DNA of 64,000 bases from JAEZFI01 sp044508215. GTDB lineage: Bacteria; Actinomycetota; Acidimicrobiia; Acidimicrobiales; Microtrichaceae. The stretch covers positions 1 through 64,000 of the forward strand of contig JBIQID010000005.1 in assembly GCA_044508215.1 (NCBI GenBank), given 5' to 3'. Below the pieces are notes generated by a model. The model was not told the origin of the DNA, did not search any database, and worked only from the letters and a program-made list of their open reading frames with translations. Shown here piece after piece: positions 33,751 through 40,252 of this stretch (positions are counted from its first letter, which is position 1; each line of letters starts with the position of its first letter). Both the position numbers and the translations under genes were made by a program.

Positions 33751-34370
33751 CGGCCCCTGGAGGCATCGCCCGACCCCGAGCGCTCGTCGGAGCGGTGCTC
33801 GTGGGCGGACGGAGCCGACGGATGGGAGCCGACAAGGCGCTCGTCGAGGTCGACGGCGTGCCCATGGGGCGACGTTGCGTCGAGGTCCTGGCCGCGGTGG
33901 GGTGCGAGCCGGTCCTCGTGGTCGGCGGGGCGGCCGAGCACGAGGTCCTGGGTGGACGGGCCGTTCCCGACGGCGTGCCCGGGGGTGGCCCAGCAGCGGC
34001 GGTCGCCACCGCCCTCCGCCACGCCGGCGGCGCAACCCTCGTGCTCCCCACGGACCTGCCGGCGGTCGAGGCGGCGGCGCTCGCCCCCTTGATCGAGGCT
34101 GCACGTCAGCATCCGGAGGCGGACCTCGTGGTGGCGACGATCGACGGACGCCGGCAGCTCCCCCTCGGGATCTGGGCGCCTGGCGGCCCGACGCCGCCTC
34201 CCGGGGACCTGGCGGGCACCTCGCTCCGTGAACTGGTCGCGGACCTCAGCGTCGTCGAGGTGCCCGTGGACGAACGGCTCCGCGACGCCGATCGCCCGAC
34301 CGACCTGCCCGATCCGTCTGCGGCCGGCGGCACGAGCGCTGGCACGGGCGGCGGTCCGCCGTTCCGGTAG
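33747..34370 (+). CDS. mobA: Molybdenum cofactor guanylyltransferase MobA-like
   Basis: 207 residues with the nucleotidyltransferase signature LVGGRSRRMGADKALVEVDG, then VPDGVPGGGPAAAVATAL and LVLPTDLPAVE (Asp metal ligand). MobA attaches GMP to molybdopterin. There is no ATG, GTG or TTG in frame between 33573 and 33795. A CTG at 33747 overlapping the upstream TGA (CTGA) would restore a normal N-terminus, so I infer a rare CTG start. GTG 33795 would delete most of the first beta strand. The tail PSAAGGTSAGTGGGPPFR is low-complexity. Its last 30 bases are repeated beyond the gap. Confidence 0.85.
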   Translation: MTAPGGIARPRALVGAVLVGGRSRRMGADKALVEVDGVPMGRRCVEVLAAVGCEPVLVVGGAAEHEVLGGRAVPDGVPGGGPAAAVATALRHAGGATLVLPTDLPAVEAAALAPLIEAARQHPEADLVVATIDGRRQLPLGIWAPGGPTPPPGDLAGTSLRELVADLSVVEVPVDERLRDADRPTDLPDPSAAGGTSAGTGGGPPFR

Positions 34371-34395
34371 GCGGTACCGTGGACCCGCGCCGCGC
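34341..34395. repeat. 55-bp contig-end repeat, left copy
   Basis: Identical to 34496-34550 and ends exactly at the N-run. Confidence 0.97.
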
Positions 34396-34495
34396 NNNNN
34401 NNNNNNNNNNNNNNNNNNNNNNNNNNNNNNNNNNNNNNNNNNNNNNNNNNNNNNNNNNNNNNNNNNNNNNNNNNNNNNNNNNNNNNNNNNNNNNN
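34396..34495. other. Assembly gap (100 N), probably a false gap between overlapping contigs
   Basis: Both flanks carry the same 55 bases ending and starting exactly at the gap. Collapsing the overlap would join mobA directly to the rhodanese gene. Confidence 0.95.
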
Positions 34496-34550
34496 GGCAC
34501 GGGCGGCGGTCCGCCGTTCCGGTAGGCGGTACCGTGGACCCGCGCCGCGC
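34496..34550. repeat. 55-bp contig-end repeat, right copy
   Basis: Identical to 34341-34395. It contains a second copy of the mobA 3' end including its TAG, and a TACCGT box. Confidence 0.97.
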
Positions 34551-34580
34551 GTGCCGAACCCGTCCCTCGGAGGGCAGCCA

Positions 34581-34898
34581 GTGATTCCAGAGATCGACAT
34601 CGAGGCCTTCGCCGCCCGCCGCGAGGCCGGCGACCCGGTGCTCGACGTCCGAGAGCCCGACGAGTACGCCGAGGCGCACGTGCCCGGGGCGGTGCTGATC
34701 CCCCTCGGGCAGCTCCCCGCACGCCTCGACGAGGTGCCCGACGGCTCGCTGCTCGTGATCTGCCGCTCCGGTGCCCGTTCGATGAAGGCAGCCGAGCAGC
34801 TGGCCGCTCACGGTCGCGACGCCACCAACATCGCGGGCGGGACGATGGCCTGGATCGAGTCCGGCCGCGACGTGGCACGAGGGATGGAGCGTGGCTGA
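34581..34898 (+). CDS. Rhodanese-like domain protein
   Basis: 105 residues, a single rhodanese fold: VLDVREPDEYAEAHVPGAVLIPLGQL, active-site Cys in LLVICRSGARSMKAAEQL (about 63), and the C-terminal NIAGGTMAWIESG. It carries sulfur as a persulfide. GTG 34581 has GGAGGG about 7 nt upstream, better than the earlier GTG. It lies next to mobA, so a role in molybdenum-cofactor or other sulfur transfer is possible. Confidence 0.9.
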   Translation: MIPEIDIEAFAARREAGDPVLDVREPDEYAEAHVPGAVLIPLGQLPARLDEVPDGSLLVICRSGARSMKAAEQLAAHGRDATNIAGGTMAWIESGRDVARGMERG

Positions 34899-34916
34899 CC
34901 CCCACGCGCCGGCGGC

Positions 34917-36068
34917 ATGACCCCCGAGCTCGTCACCGACGCTCACCGCTTCGCGGAGACGGTCGACGAGCTCTCCGCCGCGTCGGCGTACGCGGTGGAC
35001 ACCGAGTTCCATCGTGAGCGCACCTACTTCGCCCAGCTCGCCCTGGTGCAGCTGGGGTGGGGCGACCGGATCGTGCTCGTGGACCCCCTCGCGGTCGACA
35101 TCGCTCCACTCGCGAAGGTGTTCGCCGGCGACGGCCTGGCGATCATGCACGCGTGCCGGCAGGACCTCGAGGTGCTCGAGCGCCACTGCGGGCGGCTGCC
35201 GTCCCGGATGGTCGACACCCAGCTCATGGCCGGGTTCGTCGGCTACGTCACGCCGTCGCTGGCGAGCCTCGTCGAGCGGGAGCTGGGGGCGCGCCTCCCC
35301 AAGGCGGATCGGCTGACCGACTGGCTGCGGCGGCCCCTCACCGATGCGCAGCTCCGGTACGCCGCCTCCGACGTCGCCCACCTGGTGGAGATCGAGTCAC
35401 GGCTGCGTGCCCGGCTGGAGGACCGGGGTCGCCTCGGGTGGTTCGACCAGGCGATGGAGGAGCTGCTCGCCGAGTCACGCGGGCCACGGGACCCGAACGA
35501 GGCCTGGCGCCGCATCAAGGAGCTGCGCCACCTGAAGGGCAAGGACCTCGGCGTCGCACGGCGGGTGGCGGCCTGGAGGGAGCGCAGGGCTGCCGAGACC
35601 GACGTGACGCCGCGCTTCGTGCTGAGCGACCTCGCGGTGGTCGGGGTGGCGGTGGCGAAGCCGACCACGGTGGACGACCTGCGGGCCATCAGGGGGGTCG
35701 ACGGTCGGGCGCTCCGACCCTCGGTGGCGAGCGAACTGCTGGGAGTGGTGGCCGAGGCGGTGGAGAACCCGCCGGCTGCCGAACCCCGTGTGGTGCAACC
35801 GGAGCTGCCGGCAGAGCTGCGGCCGGCCCTCCCGCTCGTCTCGGCATGGGTGACGCAGGTCAGCCGGGACCTCGAGATCGAGGGCGCCCTGCTGGCCACA
35901 CGGTCCGACCTCGAGGAGTTCCTCCGGGGCGACCCGGGTGCACGCCTGGCTCAGGGGTGGCGCGCCGAGGTGGTGGGGACCCCCATCCGGCGGCTCCTGG
36001 CGGGGGAGGTGGCGATCGCGTTCGAGCGATCGGGTGGCCTCATCCTCGAACCTCGAACGCCCTCCTGA
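34917..36068 (+). CDS. rnd: Ribonuclease D-like 3'-5' exonuclease
   Basis: 383 residues. The DEDD exonuclease domain starts AYAVDTEFHRERTYFAQLALVQLG, with MHACRQDLEVLE and RYAASDVAHLVEIESRL carrying the other acidic residues. An HRDC domain follows (about 205-290, WRRIKELRHLKGKDLGVARRVAAWRE). It trims tRNA and other RNA 3' ends. The last 90 residues are an uncharacterised C-terminal domain seen in actinobacterial homologues. Confidence 0.92.
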   Translation: MTPELVTDAHRFAETVDELSAASAYAVDTEFHRERTYFAQLALVQLGWGDRIVLVDPLAVDIAPLAKVFAGDGLAIMHACRQDLEVLERHCGRLPSRMVDTQLMAGFVGYVTPSLASLVERELGARLPKADRLTDWLRRPLTDAQLRYAASDVAHLVEIESRLRARLEDRGRLGWFDQAMEELLAESRGPRDPNEAWRRIKELRHLKGKDLGVARRVAAWRERRAAETDVTPRFVLSDLAVVGVAVAKPTTVDDLRAIRGVDGRALRPSVASELLGVVAEAVENPPAAEPRVVQPELPAELRPALPLVSAWVTQVSRDLEIEGALLATRSDLEEFLRGDPGARLAQGWRAEVVGTPIRRLLAGEVAIAFERSGGLILEPRTPS

Positions 36069-36087
36069 TCTCCGACGCTCTCGGCGG

Positions 36088-36099
36088 GAACGATCGTTC
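36088..36099. promoter_or_regulatory. Palindrome GAACGATCGTTC, possible LexA (SOS) box
   Basis: Perfect 12-bp palindrome with GAAC-N4-GTTC spacing, the Gram-positive SOS-box spacing. It lies 20 nt after rnd and about 180 nt before the small gene at 36271. Confidence 0.35.
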
Positions 36100-36227
36100 T
36101 CCTCCGCACGGGGGTCCTGGATGCCCTGAGAGGGGTGGAAACGACACCTTCGCCTCGGCACATCGGCGCTGACCGCGGTCCCTGGAGGGGCCGCAGGGCC
36201 CGAGTGGGAAAGGTGGGAGGCGGCGGA

Positions 36228-36233
36228 TACGAT
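36228..36233 (+). promoter_or_regulatory. Candidate -10 box TACGAT before the small acidic gene
   Basis: It would give a roughly 30-nt leader containing GGGAG before GTG 36271. Confidence 0.3.
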
Positions 36234-36270
36234 GACCTGTCCACTGATCTCGTGTACCGGGAGCTGCACC

Positions 36271-36441
36271 GTGAAGAAGGGTCGCCACCGTCGATTCGAA
36301 GAGGCTCGGGCATTGAAGCGGGGTCCGGACATCGACATCGAGGCTCTCCTCGATCCCGATCCCGACCGCCTCGACGACGAGCGGAACGTCAACGGCCGTT
36401 CGGGGTGGTACGAGGAGGATGTCGCCGTCGGCGACGACTGA
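36271..36441 (+). CDS. Small acidic protein of unknown function
   Basis: 56 residues: a basic start (VKKGRHRRFEEARALKRG) and an Asp/Glu-rich remainder ending EEDVAVGDD. GTG 36271 has GGGAG 7-8 nt upstream. It is not recognised. The acidic/basic polarity is typical of small regulatory or chaperone-like peptides. It may have its own promoter (TACGAT) and a palindrome upstream resembling a LexA site. It is convergent with the minus-strand operon ending at 36454. Confidence 0.5.
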   Translation: MKKGRHRRFEEARALKRGPDIDIEALLDPDPDRLDDERNVNGRSGWYEEDVAVGDD

Positions 36442-36453
36442 CCTCGAGCCCCC

Positions 36454-37473
36454 TCAGCTGGCCCCGATCCGAGGGCGCCGGCTCAACGCAAGCTCCACCG
36501 CAACCTCCGCCTCCACCTCGTCCGTGACGAGGCAAAACAGACGCTCCCCGGCTCGACGTTCGAGCCTCGCAAGCGCGTCGGCGCGGGAGGTGGAGCCCGC
36601 GTCGGGGGCTCCATCGATCAAGACACCGTCCAACAAGATGCCGTGGTTGCCCGCGGCGGTCGCACGCCGCCAGTTGCGGTAGCGCAACCGCCCGGCGACC
36701 ACCTCCGACCCCTCGATGCGCAGCTGGGGCACCGCCAGGCCGCGGCGCACCAGCGTCATCATCACGAGGGCGAACGCCCGCTGCTGCCCCCTCGTCCTGG
36801 GGTCGGTGCAGGCGAGCAGCTCGTCGGGGTGGATCGGGTCGGTCCGGCGGGCCCACATCTGGAACGCCGGCTCGAACTGCGGCGCCCGGCGGCCCCGACG
36901 CGCGTTCGCGACGGCCCTGGCACCGGGACGACGGTGGCGGAGCGGCCTCAGGGACGGCTCGGCGAGGAACGCCTGCGCGGCAGCGCTGCGCTCGGTGATC
37001 AGCTGCCGCTGCTGGGGGTGGAGCGAGCGCTGGGCGGCGGGTGACGACGTCCGGCGGGCGGCACCGGCGAGCAGCTCGAGGGCCGCCACGAAGATCCGGT
37101 TCTCGACGGTGTCGAAGTCACGCTGCGGCGCCCCGCAGACGAACACGTCCTCGGCGCCGAGGCCGTGGGCGCGGGCCGTCAGCGTCTCTGCCCAGAGGAT
37201 CGGGCCTCGCACCGCACCGACCGAGCGTTCGGGCGCGATCGATGTGGAGCACGTGAGCGACCGGAGCAGCCGGGGGGCGGCTTCGAGCAGCTGCTCGGCC
37301 TGCTCGGTCAGGGCCACGTGGAGCGTCATGAGGTCCGCGACGTGCGACGGCGGGATCCCGCACAGCGCCGGGAGCGCGTGGACCAGGTTGAACGGTCGGC
37401 TCATCCGGCTCCACAGGAGGTGGAGCGGTGAGCTGAACGAGGCGAGGCCGGCGGGCGCGGACGGCTGCGCCAT
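36454..37473 (-). CDS. McrC/DUF2357-like partner of an McrB-type ATPase (uncertain)
   Basis: 339 residues, no signal peptide. A segment GAVRGPILWAETLTARAHG followed by APQRDFDTVENRIFVAALELLAGAARR resembles the signature of McrC/DUF2357 proteins (conserved ...T-x-EN-x-x at the start of a helical domain). The C-terminal part has NHGILLDGVLIDGAPDAG and a late DEVEAEVAVELAL, but I cannot see a PD-(D/E)xK lysine, so nuclease activity is doubtful. It starts 3 nt after the McrB-like gene. Its assignment depends strongly on that neighbour. Confidence 0.5.
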   Translation of the reverse strand: MAQPSAPAGLASFSSPLHLLWSRMSRPFNLVHALPALCGIPPSHVADLMTLHVALTEQAEQLLEAAPRLLRSLTCSTSIAPERSVGAVRGPILWAETLTARAHGLGAEDVFVCGAPQRDFDTVENRIFVAALELLAGAARRTSSPAAQRSLHPQQRQLITERSAAAQAFLAEPSLRPLRHRRPGARAVANARRGRRAPQFEPAFQMWARRTDPIHPDELLACTDPRTRGQQRAFALVMMTLVRRGLAVPQLRIEGSEVVAGRLRYRNWRRATAAGNHGILLDGVLIDGAPDAGSTSRADALARLERRAGERLFCLVTDEVEAEVAVELALSRRPRIGAS

Positions 37474-37476
37474 GGC

Positions 37477-38412
37477 TCAGGTGAGGAGCTCGACGCCGAG
37501 CACCGAGGAGAGGTTGCGCTGCACCTCGGCCTTCTCGGGGTCGTCGAGGCGCTCCGAGACGGTCCGGTAGAGCTCGAGCGCCCTGGCCTCGTCGACGCCC
37601 TCGAACTGCGGGAGGAAGTAGGCGTAGAAGGCCTCGTACAGCACCCTCGACCGGCTGATCCCGTCCCGCTGCCGGCGCTCGGCGTACCGGGCGGCGTCGA
37701 GGTAGATCGCGGGGCCGAGGTCGCAGAACCGCCGCAGGGGGAGGAGGTGGCGGATCAGCTCGCCGCCCCGGGACAGGAGCGCCTCGTACACCTCGTCGGA
37801 GGGTGTTCCCACCTCGATGAACGCGAAGCGCCGCATCAGGGCGTACGACATGTCGAAGAGCAGGTTCTTGTCGAACGCGTTCATCGTGGCGATGATCCGC
37901 CAGGATGCCGGCAGCCGGATCGGGTCGGTCCCCTCGGGGGGCTCCACGCCGAACGGCACGATCGACAGGCGGTGCTCCTTGCCGTTCGACTTGTAGGGCA
38001 GGACCACGGAGCTGCCGGACAGCACGGTGAACAGCTGGCCGAACGCCCGGTCGAAGTTCGACCGGTTCATCTCGTCGATCACCAGCCAACGGCCGGACTG
38101 GATCGCCTCCACGAACATCCCGGGCCGGAAGATCAGGCCCTCGGGTGTCGGCTGGAGGCCGCCGATCGTCTCGTAGGTCGTCCACTCGCTGGTGGCCGTG
38201 GTGGGGAGGAAGCCGGTGCACATCATCGCCGAGCGGGCGAGGTCGGCTGCGAGGTAGGCGAGGGTCGTCTTCCCCGTCCCTGGCGGCCCGGTGAGGATGA
38301 CGTGCTTCCCGGCGTCGACGGCAGCCACCAGCTGCTCGCAGACGTGCTCGGGCAGCAGGAGGCCTTCCTTGCGGGCGGCCTCGATGAGGTTGGCGGCGTT
38401 GAACTGCGGCAT
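37477..38412 (-). CDS. McrB-like AAA+ ATPase
   Basis: 311 residues from ATG 38412. Walker A is LTGPPGTGKTTLA, Walker B is WLVIDEMNRSNFDRAFGQLF, the sensor-1 loop is IIATMNAFDKNLLFDM and the arginine-finger segment is ALMRRFAFIEV. The IDEMNR and MNxxD pair is the hallmark of McrB/dynein-related AAA proteins. An in-frame CTG at 38463 overlapping the upstream TGA would add 17 residues (LTGDSLKFRAAQADAKA) without a ribosome-binding site. It is tightly packed between a Cys-cluster gene and the McrC-like gene. It probably powers DNA- or complex-remodelling by that partner. Confidence 0.82.
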   Translation of the reverse strand: MPQFNAANLIEAARKEGLLLPEHVCEQLVAAVDAGKHVILTGPPGTGKTTLAYLAADLARSAMMCTGFLPTTATSEWTTYETIGGLQPTPEGLIFRPGMFVEAIQSGRWLVIDEMNRSNFDRAFGQLFTVLSGSSVVLPYKSNGKEHRLSIVPFGVEPPEGTDPIRLPASWRIIATMNAFDKNLLFDMSYALMRRFAFIEVGTPSDEVYEALLSRGGELIRHLLPLRRFCDLGPAIYLDAARYAERRQRDGISRSRVLYEAFYAYFLPQFEGVDEARALELYRTVSERLDDPEKAEVQRNLSSVLGVELLT

Positions 38413-38459
38413 CGCCTTCGCGTCGGCCTGCGCGGCGCGGAACTTGAGCGAATCCCCCG

Positions 38460-39170
38460 TCAGCGGCGAGCGGGGTGCGGCAGGAACGTCTCCACCGGTC
38501 GGCGTTCGAGCGCCGAGACCAGCCAGTCGTAGCGCTCCTGGCCGACCAGCTCCACGATCTCGTCCGCCAGCTCCCGGTAGACCGGACGGTGCCCCACGAA
38601 CGCATCCGGCTCGTCGGTGCACCACCAGTGGAACTCGTTGCCGCCCTCGCCCCAGTCGGGCCGGTCCCACTGGCGGAGGACGTAGGTCACGCGCTCGTTC
38701 TCGTCGACGCGGGTCTCCAGCCGCAGGGGCAGCTGCCAGCACACGTCGGGCTTCCAGTCGAGTGGGCGCTCACCGGCCTCGAGGGCGCCACGGTGCAGTG
38801 CACACCCGGGCCCGCCCTCGAAGTCGGGGGAGTTCTGGAAGATGCACACGCCGTCGTGGGTGCGCGTGACCCACGCGCCGTCGTCGTTGCGCACGAGCGG
38901 CCCGCCGAGCTGGCGGGCGACGCGGCGGTTCTCCCACTGGTCGGCGCGCAGCCGTGCGATGTGCCGACGGACACGGACCCGGTCGGCCGGGTCGGCGAAG
39001 TGGGCGCCGTGGGTGCAGCACCCGTGGCCGAGGTCGGTGGCGTCGTGGTCCAGCACGCCCTTGCAGCCGCGGCCGTAGATGCAGGTCCAGTTGCTCGCCA
39101 GGAACGTGACGTCGAAGAGCCACGTGCTGCCGTCCGCCTCACCGAACGACAACCACTCGTGTGTGGTCAT
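38460..39170 (-). CDS. YkgJ/DUF3109-like cysteine-cluster protein
   Basis: 236 residues. Cysteines occur as CIYGRGCKGV, GHGCCTHG, then CIFQNSPDFEGGPGCALHRGAL and KPDVCWQLPLRLE, the pattern of YkgJ-type metal- or Fe-S-binding proteins (CALH and KPxxC-xxPL blocks). ATG 39170 directly follows the LOG-gene stop with no spacer. It belongs to the same transcription unit as the McrB-like and McrC-like genes. Metal type and function are unknown. Confidence 0.75.
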   Translation of the reverse strand: MTTHEWLSFGEADGSTWLFDVTFLASNWTCIYGRGCKGVLDHDATDLGHGCCTHGAHFADPADRVRVRRHIARLRADQWENRRVARQLGGPLVRNDDGAWVTRTHDGVCIFQNSPDFEGGPGCALHRGALEAGERPLDWKPDVCWQLPLRLETRVDENERVTYVLRQWDRPDWGEGGNEFHWWCTDEPDAFVGHRPVYRELADEIVELVGQERYDWLVSALERRPVETFLPHPARR

Positions 39171-40226
39171 CTAAGGAACCAACTCCGCCAACCGGCGGGC
39201 CATCTGGTGCAGCCGGGTGAAGTGGTGGTTGTCGAAGTCCATGGTGAGCCGTGGGAGCTCGGGGAAGTCGTCGTCCTCCACCTCGGGCCGCAAGGCGCCG
39301 GTGCGTTCGATCGTCCCGGTGACCACGATGTCGCTGAACTCCTTGTTGAGGAGCGCGAGCGCGTCGTCGGGGATCGGTCGCTGCAGGCGGATGACGAGGC
39401 GGCCCTCCACGAAGCGGAGGCTGTGGTAGCCGGCGAAGAAGTTGGTGATGTACGCCACGGTGTCCTCGGCCGAGGACGAGAGGTGGACGAGGTCGATGTC
39501 CTCGGGCGAGACGTAGCCCGAGTCGATCAGCTCGCGGTGCACGAAGTCGACCCACGTGGGCCAGTAGGTGCCGCCCTCCGGCTCGAGCAGCACGATCGGC
39601 GCCGGCATCTCCTTGCCGGTCTGGACGAGGGTGAGCAGCTCGAACAGCTCGTCCATGGTGCCGAAGCCGCCCGGCAGGATCACGTAGGCGCTGGCCTCCT
39701 TCATGAAGGTCAGCTTCCGGGTGAAGAAGTACTTGAACCGCACGAGGTGGTCGTCGTCGACGAGGGCCATCGCGGGGTTCGGCTCGAAGGGGAGGCGGAT
39801 CGTGACGGCGAAGCTGTTGTTGCCGCCGGCCCCCTCGATCGACGCGGTCATGATCCCGGGACCGCCGCCGCTGATCACCATCCAGCCGGCTTCGGCGAGC
39901 TTGGCGCCGAGGTCGCGGGCGAGCACGTAGGCAGGTGCCGTCACGGGGGTGCGCGCCGAGCCGAAGATCGTCGCCTTCGGCCGGTCGCCCTCGGCGGCGA
40001 AGCGGCGGAAGCTGGTCCGCATCTCGCGGGTGGCGCCGCTGAGCAGCTTCAGGTCGCCTCGATCGGCCTCGTCGGAGCCCAGCCGGGCGATCGTGACCAG
40101 CATCTCCCTGATCAGATCCCGGTCGGTGGCGGGATCGACCGCCTCCACGAGCGCGGCGATCGCGTCGTCCACCTCTGGCACGCCGACGTGGGCGCGGGGG
40201 TCTCGGCGTGGTCGTCGTGGCGGCAT
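39171..40226 (-). CDS. LOG-family nucleotide 5'-monophosphate phosphoribohydrolase/nucleosidase
   Basis: 351 residues. The LOG core covers about 100-250: ATIFGSARTPVTAPAYVLA, VISGGGPGIMTASIEGA and the catalytic VILPGGFGTMDELFELLTLVQTG (PGGxGTxxE). N-terminal helices and a C-terminal about 90-residue domain make it longer than plant LOG proteins, closer to PpnN-type nucleosidases. It likely cleaves nucleoside monophosphates to base and ribose phosphate. ATG 40226 is 26 nt after fbiC; the gene abuts the Cys-cluster gene. Confidence 0.88.
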   Translation of the reverse strand: MPPRRPRRDPRAHVGVPEVDDAIAALVEAVDPATDRDLIREMLVTIARLGSDEADRGDLKLLSGATREMRTSFRRFAAEGDRPKATIFGSARTPVTAPAYVLARDLGAKLAEAGWMVISGGGPGIMTASIEGAGGNNSFAVTIRLPFEPNPAMALVDDDHLVRFKYFFTRKLTFMKEASAYVILPGGFGTMDELFELLTLVQTGKEMPAPIVLLEPEGGTYWPTWVDFVHRELIDSGYVSPEDIDLVHLSSSAEDTVAYITNFFAGYHSLRFVEGRLVIRLQRPIPDDALALLNKEFSDIVVTGTIERTGALRPEVEDDDFPELPRLTMDFDNHHFTRLHQMARRLAELVP

Positions 40227-40252
40227 GGGGTCCTCGTTGCGGCTCGGTACGG

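Noticed and set aside
36454..37473. Active McrC nuclease
   Set aside because: No clear PD-(D/E)xK lysine was found; only the DUF2357-like segment was kept as a tentative call.
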